A stretch of 64,000 nucleotides of DNA from Humibacillus xanthopallidus (GTDB lineage: Bacteria; Actinomycetota; Actinomycetes; Actinomycetales; Dermatophilaceae), in the NCBI RefSeq assembly GCF_006716675.1, contig NZ_VFPM01000002.1, forward strand, positions 1,054,001 to 1,118,000. The letters are read 5' to 3'. Below are positions 8,381 through 16,372 of the stretch, one piece after another. The first letter of the stretch is position 1. Each line of letters starts with the position of its first letter. Position numbers and translations under genes: made by a program. The notes beneath the pieces were generated by a model. It searched no databases. It was not told where the DNA came from and worked only from the letters and a program-made list of their open reading frames with translations.

Positions 8381-9676
8381 ATGACGTGGTCGCCGACGCA
8401 GCCCGAGTCCGTCTTCACCTACGGCGCGCCGGCGCTGAAGTTCGGCACGGGGGCCGCCCTGGAGATCGGGCACGACGTCGCGGCCCTCGGGGCCTCCCGG
8501 GTCCTCGTCGTCACCGACGCCGGCGTCCTCGCCACCGGGGCGCCGGACCTGGTCGCCGAGGCGCTGCGCCGAGCCGGGCTCGTGGCCGTGGTGCACGACT
8601 CGGCACACGTCGAGCCCACGGACGCGAGCCTCGAGGTGGCGATCGCCCGGGCTCGCGCCGACGGACCCTTCGACGCCGTCGTCGCGGTGGGTGGAGGCTC
8701 GTCGATCGACACCGCCAAGGCCGTCGACCTCATCCTCAGCAACGGCGGCGACCTCATGGACTACGTCAATGCGCCGGTCGGGGCGGGGCGGGCGCCGCAG
8801 CGCCCCCTCCTGCCGCTCGTCGCCGTCCCGACGACGACGGGCACGGGGGCCGAGAGCACGACGATCTGCGTCCTCGACGTCCTCGCCCTCGAGGTCAAGA
8901 CCGGCATCAGCCACGTCCGGCTGCGTCCGGTGCTCGCGATCGTCGACCCCGACCTCACCGTGACGCAGCCGGCGGGTGTCACGGCGAGCGCCGGCATGGA
9001 CATCCTCTGCCACGCGCTCGAGAGCTGGACCGCGCGCCCGTTCACGAGCTACGAGCGCAAGCGGCCGGAGCAGCGCGTGCCGTACTGCGGGAGCAACCCG
9101 ATCTCCGACATGTGGGCAGAGCGCTCGATGTCCTTGCTGGCGGGCGCCTTTCGCGCCGCTGTCCACGACGGAGCCGGCGCCGGGGCTCGCGGTGAGATGG
9201 CGCTCGCGGCCACCTTCGCGGGGCTCGGTTTCGGCAACGCCGGGGTGCACGTGCCCCACGCCAACGCCTACCCCATCGCCGGTCGGGTGCGCGGCTTCCA
9301 CCCCGCCGACTACCCGAGGGAGGAACCGATGGTGCCGCACGGCATGGCCGTGGCGCTGACGGCACCGGAGGCGTTCCGCTGGACCTTCGACGCGGCTCCG
9401 GAGCGCCACCTCGCGGCGGCCCGGCTCCTCGACCCGGGGCACGGGCCGCGCTGGCAGTCCGAGCCCCGTGACGTGCTGCCCGGTGTGCTGCGCGACCTCA
9501 TGCGCGACATCGACATGCCGAACGGGCTGTATGCCGTGGGCTACGACGAGCGCGACGTCGACGGTCTCGTCGAGGGCGCGCTCGCCCAGCAGCGGCTCCT
9601 TGCGACGAGCCCCCGGGAGGTCACGGCCGACGATCTCGCCGGCATCATCGGTCGGTCGATGAGCCTCTGGGACTGA
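8381..9676 (+). CDS. Iron-containing alcohol dehydrogenase, hydroxyacid-oxoacid transhydrogenase (HOT/ADHFE1) type
   Basis: The 431-residue protein follows the animal ADHFE1 enzyme closely along its length: VGGGSSIDTAKAVDL, DYVNAPVGAG, PLLPLVAVPTTTGTGAES, MDILCHALESWT, GSNPISDMWAE and GFGNAGVHVPHANAYPI all have direct counterparts. In animals the enzyme oxidises 4-hydroxybutyrate with reduction of 2-oxoglutarate, using bound NAD and a divalent metal. Metal ligands are expected in the D/H segments around 'CHALES' and 'VPHANAY'. The substrate in this organism is inferred. It is divergent from the reductase and starts 6 nt after a -10-like CACAAT. Confidence 0.88.
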   Translation: MTWSPTQPESVFTYGAPALKFGTGAALEIGHDVAALGASRVLVVTDAGVLATGAPDLVAEALRRAGLVAVVHDSAHVEPTDASLEVAIARARADGPFDAVVAVGGGSSIDTAKAVDLILSNGGDLMDYVNAPVGAGRAPQRPLLPLVAVPTTTGTGAESTTICVLDVLALEVKTGISHVRLRPVLAIVDPDLTVTQPAGVTASAGMDILCHALESWTARPFTSYERKRPEQRVPYCGSNPISDMWAERSMSLLAGAFRAAVHDGAGAGARGEMALAATFAGLGFGNAGVHVPHANAYPIAGRVRGFHPADYPREEPMVPHGMAVALTAPEAFRWTFDAAPERHLAAARLLDPGHGPRWQSEPRDVLPGVLRDLMRDIDMPNGLYAVGYDERDVDGLVEGALAQQRLLATSPREVTADDLAGIIGRSMSLWD

Positions 9677-9729
9677 GAGGCCGGCCGCGCCCTGGGGAAA
9701 GCCGTCGACGCGGCGCCGGGAGGGCGGCA

Positions 9730-9735
9730 TACAGT
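9730..9735 (+). promoter_or_regulatory. -10 element made from the CGGCATAC word
   Basis: TACAGT, formed by the tail of CGGCATACAGT, is 7 nt from GTG 9743. This spacing argues for GTG 9743 rather than GTG 9734 as the true start of the M3 peptidase. Confidence 0.45.
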
Positions 9736-9742
9736 GCCCTCT

Positions 9743-11668
9743 GTGACGACGACACCCACATCGCTGCCGCTGCCCTCCGACGACGCCTGGCTCGACTGGG
9801 TCACCGAGCGTGGGCAGGAGCAGCTCGTCCGCGCTCGTGCCCTCGTGGGCGAGCTGAAGAGCGAGCCCCCGAGCGAGGGGCTTGAGGTCCTTCGGCTGTG
9901 GAACGACGCGCAGCTCGCGTTGTCCAACGCCGCGTCCGTGGGCTCGCTCTTCGCCGAGGTCCACCCCGACAAGGCCGTGCGCGAGCGCGCCGAGAAGGTC
10001 GCGCAGGACGTCCAGAAGCTCGACACCGACCTCGGCCTCGACACCGAGCTGTATGCCGTCCTCGCCGCGGTCGACAGCAACGGCCTCGACGCCGACGCGT
10101 CGCGCGTGCTGGAGCGCACGCTGCGCGACTTCCGCCGCTCGGGCGTCGACCGCGACGAGGCGACGCGGGCGCGACTGCGCGAGCTCTCCGAGCGGGCCGT
10201 GCTGCTCAGCCAGGAGTTCAGCAAGAACATCCGCGGCGACGTGCGCAGCATCCGCGTGCGGCCCGAGCAGCTCGCCGGCATGCCCGACGACTGGGTGGCG
10301 GCGCACCCGGTGGGCGACGACGGGCTCGTGGCGGTGACGACCGACTACCCGGACATCGTGCCCTTCCGCACCTTCGCGCGCGACGCGCAGGCGCGTCGCG
10401 ACCTCGTCACCCAGTTCCTGACGATCGCCTGGCCCGCCAACGACCGGGTGCTCCAGGACATCTTCGCCGTCCGGCGTGAGCACGCCGCGCTCCTCGGTTA
10501 CGCCTCGTGGGCCGACTACGACGCCGAGGTCAAGATGATCGGCAAGGGCTCCGCCATCGCCGAGTTCATCGACCGCATCACCGAGCTGTCGACCGCGAGC
10601 GCCGAGCGTGACAAGGCAGTGCTCCTCGAGCGGCTCCGGCAGGACCGCCCCGAGGCCACCGACATCGACGGCGCCGCCGCCCCGTACTACGCCGAGCTCG
10701 TTCGCAAGGAGCAGCTCGCCGTCGACGCCCAGCGGGTGCGCACGTACTTCCCCTTCGAGGCGGTGCGCCAGGGCCTTCTCGACGTGACCGGCCGGCTCTT
10801 CGGCCTCGAGTGGGTGCCGGTGCCCCGTGAGGAGGCCCGCACCTGGCACGAGGAGGTGGCGACCTACGACGTGTCGTTCGAGGGCGAGCGGATCGGGCGC
10901 ATCCACCTCGACCTGCACCCGCGCGACGGCAAGTACAAGCACGCGGCCCAGTTCGACCTCGTCCGCGGTGTCACGGACGTCCAGCTCGCCGAAGGGGTGC
11001 TCGTCTGCAACTTCAACCGCGGCCTGCTCGAGCACGACGAGGTCGTCACCCTCTTCCACGAGTTCGGGCACCTCGTGCACCACGTGCTCGCCGGGCGCAC
11101 CGAGTGGGTGCGCTTCTCGGGCGTCGCGACCGAGTGGGACTTCGTGGAGGCGCCGAGCCAGATGCTCGAGGAGTGGGCCTGGGACCCGGAGGTGCTCGCG
11201 ACCTTCGCCCGCAACGCCGACGGCGAGACCATCCCGGCCGACCTCGTCGAGGCGATGCGGCGTGCCGACGACTTCGGCAAGGGCTACGACGCCCGCACCC
11301 AGATGTTCTACGCAGCGCTGTCCTACGACTTCCACGTCAACGAGACCGATGACCTCACGGCGCGCTTGCGCGAGCTGATGGCGCGCTACTCCGTCTTCCC
11401 CTACCTCGAAGGCACCCACATGCAGTGCCACTTCGGTCACCTCGACGGCTACAGCTCGGCCTACTACACCTACATGTGGTCGCTCGTCATCGCCAAGGAC
11501 ATGTTCTCCGCGTTCGACCGTCACGACCTCTTCGACCCCGAGGTCGCGGGAGCCTACCGCGACAAGGTGCTGTCGCAAGGTGGTCGGCGCGACGCCGCCG
11601 ACCTCGTCGAGGACTTCCTCGGCCGCCCCTACACCTTCGACGCGTATGCCGCCTGGCTGGCGGAGTGA
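9743..11668 (+). CDS. M3 family zinc metallopeptidase (oligopeptidase/Dcp type)
   Basis: A 641-residue cytoplasmic oligopeptidase of the thimet/Dcp family, which trims short peptides. The zinc motif HEFGH is at residues 439-443, with the third ligand Glu expected in FVEAPSQMLEEW about 28 residues later; the family-typical YSSAYYTYMWS follows. No signal peptide. GTG 9734 in frame is an alternative start, but the promoter spacing favours 9743. The downstream MOSC gene starts on the last base of the stop codon. Confidence 0.93.
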   Translation: MTTTPTSLPLPSDDAWLDWVTERGQEQLVRARALVGELKSEPPSEGLEVLRLWNDAQLALSNAASVGSLFAEVHPDKAVRERAEKVAQDVQKLDTDLGLDTELYAVLAAVDSNGLDADASRVLERTLRDFRRSGVDRDEATRARLRELSERAVLLSQEFSKNIRGDVRSIRVRPEQLAGMPDDWVAAHPVGDDGLVAVTTDYPDIVPFRTFARDAQARRDLVTQFLTIAWPANDRVLQDIFAVRREHAALLGYASWADYDAEVKMIGKGSAIAEFIDRITELSTASAERDKAVLLERLRQDRPEATDIDGAAAPYYAELVRKEQLAVDAQRVRTYFPFEAVRQGLLDVTGRLFGLEWVPVPREEARTWHEEVATYDVSFEGERIGRIHLDLHPRDGKYKHAAQFDLVRGVTDVQLAEGVLVCNFNRGLLEHDEVVTLFHEFGHLVHHVLAGRTEWVRFSGVATEWDFVEAPSQMLEEWAWDPEVLATFARNADGETIPADLVEAMRRADDFGKGYDARTQMFYAALSYDFHVNETDDLTARLRELMARYSVFPYLEGTHMQCHFGHLDGYSSAYYTYMWSLVIAKDMFSAFDRHDLFDPEVAGAYRDKVLSQGGRRDAADLVEDFLGRPYTFDAYAAWLAE

Positions 11669-12534
11669 TGCTCGCCGCGCCCGTGCGCGTCACGTCGTTG
11701 ACGGCATACCCCGTCAAGTCGCTCGCGGGAGTCTCGCTCGCCGAGGCGGCGGTGGAGGAGCGGGGGCTGCGGGGTGACCGCCGGTGGGCCGTCGTCGACC
11801 CGCACGGCACCAAGGTCACGGCTCGAGAGGAGCGCGCCCTCCTCGGCCTGAGGGCCGAGCCCCTCGAGCACGGTGCGGTTCGGCTGGTGTCGCCGGGAGG
11901 GGACGCCCTCGAGGTGGCGCCCCCGCGTGACGCGGCACCCGTGGCGGTCCGGTTCTCCGGGCAGGAGACTGCTCGCCCGGCGGGCGACGAGGCCGATCAC
12001 TGGCTGACCGAGCGGCTCGGGCGCCCGTTGCGGCTCGTGTGGCAGGACGACGGCACGCACCGTCCGATCCGGCCGGAGATGGGCGGCGTGGAGGGAGACC
12101 GCAACTCGCTCTCGGACGCGGCGCCGCTGCACGTCACCTCCGAGGCATCGCTGCGTCGGCTCAACGACTGGGTGGCCGAGACCGCGCTGGAGCGTGGAGA
12201 GCAGCCGAGAGTGCCCCTGGGGCACGACCGCTTCCGGCCCAACGTCGTCGTCGGCGGTCGGGAGCCGTTCGCCGAGGACTCGTGGACGGAGGTCCGCATC
12301 GGCGACGTGCCGTTCCGGGCCACGATGGTGTGCGACCGCTGCGTCATGACGACGATCGACCGGGCGACGGGCGAGAGCGCGCAGGAGCCGATCCGCACCC
12401 TGGCGAGGCACCGGAAGTGGGCGGGCGCGACGTGGTTCGGCGTCCGCCTGACGCCCGTGCTGCCCCTCGCACCCGGTGCCACGATCCGCGTCGGAGACGA
12501 CGTGGTCGCCCACGCCGCGCCAGACCACAGCTGA
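11668..12534 (+). CDS. MOSC domain protein (YcbX-like)
   Basis: A 288-residue protein with an N-terminal MOSC beta-barrel (VTSLTAYPVKSLAGVSL, RGLRGDRRWAVVDPHG) and a C-terminal MOSC domain. That domain carries the conserved cysteine in CDRCVMTTIDRATGE, the expected molybdenum-cofactor ligand. YcbX and mARC relatives reduce N-hydroxylated compounds and need an electron donor. No 2Fe-2S domain is fused here. The ATG overlaps the peptidase stop (TGATG). Confidence 0.9.
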   Translation: MLAAPVRVTSLTAYPVKSLAGVSLAEAAVEERGLRGDRRWAVVDPHGTKVTAREERALLGLRAEPLEHGAVRLVSPGGDALEVAPPRDAAPVAVRFSGQETARPAGDEADHWLTERLGRPLRLVWQDDGTHRPIRPEMGGVEGDRNSLSDAAPLHVTSEASLRRLNDWVAETALERGEQPRVPLGHDRFRPNVVVGGREPFAEDSWTEVRIGDVPFRATMVCDRCVMTTIDRATGESAQEPIRTLARHRKWAGATWFGVRLTPVLPLAPGATIRVGDDVVAHAAPDHS

Positions 12535-12547
12535 CCGCCCCCACCCA

Positions 12548-12609
12548 ATCGAAAGAGCAGTTCGTCGGCTCGGCCGTGAGCGGCCTCGACGACAAACTGC
12601 TCTTTCGAT
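12548..12609. terminator. Bidirectional hairpin between convergent genes
   Basis: Perfect 15-bp arms (12548-12562 and 12595-12609, core ATCGAAAGAGCAG) with further pairing inside (CGTCG/CGACG, GGCCG/CGGCC). It lies exactly between the ends of the MOSC gene and the acyltransferase gene. The same core recurs at 53643-53728, also between convergent genes. There is no U-tract, so factor-independent termination is inferred. Confidence 0.6.
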
Positions 12610-12614
12610 CGGGG

Positions 12615-14594
12615 TCAGGGGATCGGGAGGTCCTTGAGGACGACTGGCTTGCCCGTGTTGCGCTCGGAGATCTCGGCCAGCGCCTGTCGCACTGCGTTGG
12701 AGAAGAGGTGAGCGCCCTTGATGGTCGGGTGGATCCGGTCGGACTGGACCTGCTCCGGGTGGGCCCGCACTGCTGAGGCCCAGTCGGCGATGGCGACGTT
12801 GCTGCGCCCGCGTGCGACGGCCTCGAGCTTCGCGTTGTCCTTCTCGATGCGGCTGAAGGGCCCCATGACGTTGACGAGGACGATCATCCGGTTGGGGCCG
12901 AGCTCGTCGAGCACCTTGACCACGCCGTCCTCGTCGACGCCGGCGTTGGTGCCGAACGCCAGGACGACCGCACGGCGGTTGGCATCCCCTCGCGCCGTCA
13001 CCTGCGTCACCGCGTCGGACCACCTGCGGTTGGACTTGGCGTCGATGCGGATGCCGGGGAAGTAGTAGCGCATCGCCGCGAGACTGCCGACCATGATGGA
13101 GTCGCCGTAGGCGTCGATGTCCGTGCCGGCGGGCATCGTGAAGGTGGCGTTGAGGCCCGTCGGCACCGCACTCGGCACCGCACTGGGCTGCCCCGACGGC
13201 GAACCGGTGGCGGCAGCGCCCGATGGCAGCGGGCTCGGCTCGTCGGCCTCGGCCGCCGCCTCGTTGGCGGCGAGCATCCGTGCCGTCTCGCTCTGGGCGG
13301 GCGCCGTGACGACGATGCCGGTGACGAGCGCGGCGGCGACGACGACGAGTGCTGCCACGCCTCGCCGGGTCGGCACCGACAGCGCGGCGGCCCGGTCCAG
13401 CACCCGCGCACCGACGCCCCGGAAGCCGAGGGTGCGGAACGGCCCCTCGACGAAGCGGTAGGTGAGATCGGCCAGGGCCAGCGTCACGACGACGCACCAC
13501 AAGCGCGTCAGCACGTGCGAGAGGGTGCCCGGGGCCGACGGGTTGTCGAGGGCGACGAGCAGGATGACCGGCCAGTGCCAGAGGTAGATCGAGTAGGAGC
13601 GCGCGCCGATCCACGTCGCCGCGCGATGGCGGGCGATGCGCTGGAGCACCGTCGGGCCGCCGGTCGCCGCGGGCGCCGGGTCGATGACGCCGATGATGAG
13701 CACGGTCGTCGCCAGGGCGGCGAGGGCGATCCCGCCGCGGAAGGTCAGCGCCTCCTGCTCGTCCAGCAGGAGCATCTCGGTCACGAGGACGATGCCGGCG
13801 AGTGGTCCGGCGACCCAGCCGAACCGCCCCCAGTGGGACGGCGTGACGAAGCGAGCCAGGCGGGGGCTGGCCCACGCGAAGGCCAGCGCCGCCCCGGCCA
13901 TGAGGCCGATGAGGTGGGTGTCGGTGCCGTAGTAGACGCGGGTGGCGTCGCTGTCGGGCACGTAGAGCAGCGCCATGAGCAGCGCCGAGCCGCCGCCGAT
14001 GGCGACCGCGGCCGCCACCCTGACCCGGCTCGAGAAGGCGAGGAGGCCGATGGTGATGAGCGGCCAGAGGAGGTAGAACTGCTCCTCGACCGCCAGCGAC
14101 CAGAAGTTCATGAACAGCTGCGGCGCCGTCTGGTCGAAGTAGCTCGACCCCGCGGTGATCTCGAGCCAGTTCGTCGAGAAGGTCAGGGCGCCCACCATCT
14201 GCCGCCCGACGTCGACGAGCAGGTCGGCACTGACGACCCGGGCGATGAGCACGCTCGTCACGACACAGAGGACGAGGGCGGGCAGCAGCCGCCGGGCCCT
14301 GCGCACCCAGAACTGGGAGAGGGCGATCCGCCCGGTGCGCCGGTGCTCGCGAACGAGCAGGGTCGTGATGAGGAAGCCCGACACGACGAAGAAGACCTCG
14401 ACGCCGAGGAAGCCGCCGGGCAGCCACGCCGCGTCGAGGTGGTAGATGAGCACGCCGACGATCGCGAGGGCCCGCAGGCCGTCGAGTCCCTCGATGCGGT
14501 CACGGGGATGCCGGCCGCCCACGGGGATCGATCCGGTCGCCACCTCGGCGGAAGCGGTGCGCTCCTGCCCCAGCGGCCTCGCCGACGTCGTCAC
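12615..14594 (-). CDS. Membrane acyltransferase-3 with C-terminal SGNH domain (OatA-like)
   Basis: A 659-residue protein with an acyltransferase-3 membrane domain of about ten helices. It begins RIEGLDGLRALAIVGVLIYH and contains GVEVFFVVSGFLITTLL and NFWSLAVEEQFYLLWPL. A Ser/Pro-rich linker leads to a periplasm-facing SGNH esterase/transferase-like domain with DAYGDSIMVGS (nucleophile Ser) and DRIHPTIKG (catalytic Asp and His). This architecture is used for O-acetylation of peptidoglycan or other cell-surface glycans; the acceptor here is unknown. GTG 14594 is chosen because GGAGGG lies 6 nt upstream; an open frame extends to 14792 but lacks family similarity. Confidence 0.9.
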   Translation of the reverse strand: MTTSARPLGQERTASAEVATGSIPVGGRHPRDRIEGLDGLRALAIVGVLIYHLDAAWLPGGFLGVEVFFVVSGFLITTLLVREHRRTGRIALSQFWVRRARRLLPALVLCVVTSVLIARVVSADLLVDVGRQMVGALTFSTNWLEITAGSSYFDQTAPQLFMNFWSLAVEEQFYLLWPLITIGLLAFSSRVRVAAAVAIGGGSALLMALLYVPDSDATRVYYGTDTHLIGLMAGAALAFAWASPRLARFVTPSHWGRFGWVAGPLAGIVLVTEMLLLDEQEALTFRGGIALAALATTVLIIGVIDPAPAATGGPTVLQRIARHRAATWIGARSYSIYLWHWPVILLVALDNPSAPGTLSHVLTRLWCVVVTLALADLTYRFVEGPFRTLGFRGVGARVLDRAAALSVPTRRGVAALVVVAAALVTGIVVTAPAQSETARMLAANEAAAEADEPSPLPSGAAATGSPSGQPSAVPSAVPTGLNATFTMPAGTDIDAYGDSIMVGSLAAMRYYFPGIRIDAKSNRRWSDAVTQVTARGDANRRAVVLAFGTNAGVDEDGVVKVLDELGPNRMIVLVNVMGPFSRIEKDNAKLEAVARGRSNVAIADWASAVRAHPEQVQSDRIHPTIKGAHLFSNAVRQALAEISERNTGKPVVLKDLPIP

Positions 14595-14791
14595 GCCGCT
14601 CCCTCCTCGGGCGCCGGGGAGACGCGTCGGACGGGAGGTCCGCTGCAACCCCGGTGTGCTTGTCGTGAGCATAGTGACGGGTGGGACACGCGCGACGGAG
14701 GCGCGCGGCGCGTCTCCGCCCCGCCACGACGGTATGCGTGGAGTGCGCTCGAGCGGGTCGCCACCGTCCCACGCGGCCCCGCCCGGCGGCA

Positions 14792-14797
14792 TACCGT
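14792..14797 (+). promoter_or_regulatory. Leaderless -10 before acylphosphatase, overlapping the CGGCATAC word
   Basis: TACCGT 6 nt from ATG 14804; it overlaps the octamer at 14787-14794. Confidence 0.45.
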
Positions 14798-14803
14798 GGG
14801 GTC

Positions 14804-15115
14804 ATGGATGCGAGCGAGTCGTCCGCGGCCGAACCGGTGCGGGGCACCTTCTTCGTGCACGGCTACGTGCAGGGCGTCGGCTTCCGCTGGTGGGTCCGCG
14901 CCCGGGCGCTCGAGCTGGGTCTCGTCGGGCACGCGCGCAACACCGTGGACGGCAGGGTGGAGGTCGTCGCTCAAGGGCCGCCCGATGCGGTCGACCGCCT
15001 CCAGGAGCTGCTCACCGAGGTGCCCTCGACAGCCCGTCGCCCGGGGCGCGTCACGCAGGTGGTGTCGCAGCGCAGTGCCGCGAAGGACGGGATCACCTCG
15101 TTCGTGGAGCGCTAG
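14804..15115 (+). CDS. acyP: Acylphosphatase
   Basis: A 103-residue acylphosphatase, which hydrolyses the carboxyl-phosphate bond of acyl phosphates. Both hallmark segments are present: VHGYVQGVGFRWW, carrying the phosphate-binding arginine, and GHARNTVDGRVEV, carrying the catalytic asparagine. The ATG directly follows a leaderless-type -10. Genes on both sides appear unrelated. Confidence 0.94.
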   Translation: MDASESSAAEPVRGTFFVHGYVQGVGFRWWVRARALELGLVGHARNTVDGRVEVVAQGPPDAVDRLQELLTEVPSTARRPGRVTQVVSQRSAAKDGITSFVER

Positions 15116-15255
15116 GACTGCCGGGGTCGGGGCTGCTGGCGCCGCTGGGAGTGGCCGGCACGGCCCGTTGGCGTCCGGCGGCGGCGTGTCACGACGCCGT
15201 CCCAGCGGACGAAACCCCCGACGCCCACGTGGCGACGACGACCTACGCTGCACAG

Positions 15256-15606
15256 GTGAGCGACGCGACCCGGCCCGGAGGCGAGATCCCGACCGAGATC
15301 CCGCCCGGGATCTCCACGGAGATCCCCACGGAGCTCGCGCGGCTGCGCAGCAGCATCGACAACATCGACGCCGCCCTCGTGCACCTGCTCGCCGAGCGCT
15401 TCAAGTGCACCCAGCAGGTCGGTCAGCTCAAGGCCGAGCGGCACCTGCCCGCAGCCGACCCGGCCCGCGAGGAGCGGCAGGTCGCGCGGTTGCGGGCCCT
15501 GGCCGACGAGGCCGGCCTCGACCCCGTCTTCGCCGAGAAGTTCCTCTCCTTCATCATCGCCGAGGTCATCCACCACCACGAGCGCATCGCTGCCGGCGAG
15601 GAGTAG
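15256..15606 (+). CDS. Chorismate mutase (AroQ, short alpha-helical type)
   Basis: A 116-residue protein with a single AroQ-fold domain: LRSSIDNIDAALVHLLAERFKCTQQVGQLKAE supplies the first long helix with the active-site Arg and Lys, followed by EERQVARLRALADEAGL and FLSFIIAEVIHHHE. It converts chorismate to prephenate for Phe/Tyr synthesis. The first 27 residues (repeated 'EIP' units) precede the domain. GTG 15256 is 6 nt from a TACGCT -10. No other aromatic-pathway gene is adjacent. Confidence 0.9.
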   Translation: MSDATRPGGEIPTEIPPGISTEIPTELARLRSSIDNIDAALVHLLAERFKCTQQVGQLKAERHLPAADPAREERQVARLRALADEAGLDPVFAEKFLSFIIAEVIHHHERIAAGEE

Positions 15607-15615
15607 GGCACCCGG

Positions 15616-16260
15616 TCAGTAGAGCGTGGCGTCCTGACGAGCGTCGAGCTCCCGGTCGTAGTCCGCGGCCTCGTCGTCGGACCCGAAGCCACCGGCCTCG
15701 CGCGTCATCTGCCCGGCGGAGGGCACCGTGCCTGGGTCGACGCGAGCCTCGTTGTCCCACAGACGACTTCGCTTGATGGCTCGGGCGCACTGGAAGTAGA
15801 CCCGCTCGACGGTCACGACGAGCACCGAGGCCGGCCGGACACCCCGGACCTCGTGGCGAGCGAGCTCGGCGGGGTCGGTCGACACGACGGCGGTGCCGCG
15901 TACGCGTAGCTCCTCACCGACACCCGGCACGAGGAAGACCAGCCCGACCCGTGGGTCGGCGACGACATTGCGCAGGGTGTCGAGCCGGTTGTTGCCCCGG
16001 CGGTCGGGCACGACGAGCGTGCGTTCGTCGCGCACCGTGACGAAGCCGGGCGCGTCGCCGCGGGGCGACTGGTCGAGTCCGCCGTCGCCCACCGTCGCGA
16101 TGACGCAGAACGGCGAGGCCGCGATGACGCGGGCGTGCGTCGGCAGGATCGTCACCGACTCCTTGGCGAGGGAGTTGGGCGCGGGGGAGAGCGGATAGAC
16201 CTCGAGCAGCCGCTCGATCGAGGTCACGGCATACGGGTCCTGCGGGGGCTGCGAGCTCAC
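15616..16260 (-). CDS. Pyridoxamine 5'-phosphate oxidase-like FMN-binding protein
   Basis: A 214-residue split-barrel flavoprotein of the PPOX class resembling the MSMEG_1061/DR_2398 group. Visible family segments are SPFCVIATVGDGGLDQSPRGDAPGFV, RTLVVPDRRGNNRLDTLRNV (FMN-phosphate contacts) and RVGLVFLVPGVGEELRVRGTAVV. These proteins usually reduce or bind FMN or F420-like cofactors; it is unlikely to be the PdxH oxidase itself. GTG start; a minus-strand TACCGT -10 (16267-16272) lies 6 nt upstream and overlaps a GTATGCCG word. Confidence 0.82.
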   Translation of the reverse strand: MSSQPPQDPYAVTSIERLLEVYPLSPAPNSLAKESVTILPTHARVIAASPFCVIATVGDGGLDQSPRGDAPGFVTVRDERTLVVPDRRGNNRLDTLRNVVADPRVGLVFLVPGVGEELRVRGTAVVSTDPAELARHEVRGVRPASVLVVTVERVYFQCARAIKRSRLWDNEARVDPGTVPSAGQMTREAGGFGSDDEAADYDRELDARQDATLY

Positions 16261-16324
16261 CCCGCCACGGTATGCCGCGAGGCCCGGGAGCGCTCGCCTC
16301 CCCGGGGTCGCTCGGCCCGGCTAG

Positions 16325-16330
16325 TACGCT
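16325..16330 (+). promoter_or_regulatory. Putative -10 element upstream of smc
   Basis: TACGCT 42 nt before the smc GTG, giving a short leader containing AAGGAAC, a weak ribosome-binding site about 8 nt from the start. Pattern-based only. Confidence 0.35.
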
Positions 16331-16372
16331 GACCGGGATCGCCGATCGCAGGACGAAGGAACTTCACCTCCC

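Noticed and set aside
7040..11578. A 1512-codon open frame on the minus strand
   Set aside because: Only the last 433 codons (from 8341) are a protein, the flavin reductase. The rest is antisense to the dehydrogenase and M3 peptidase and arises from high GC content.
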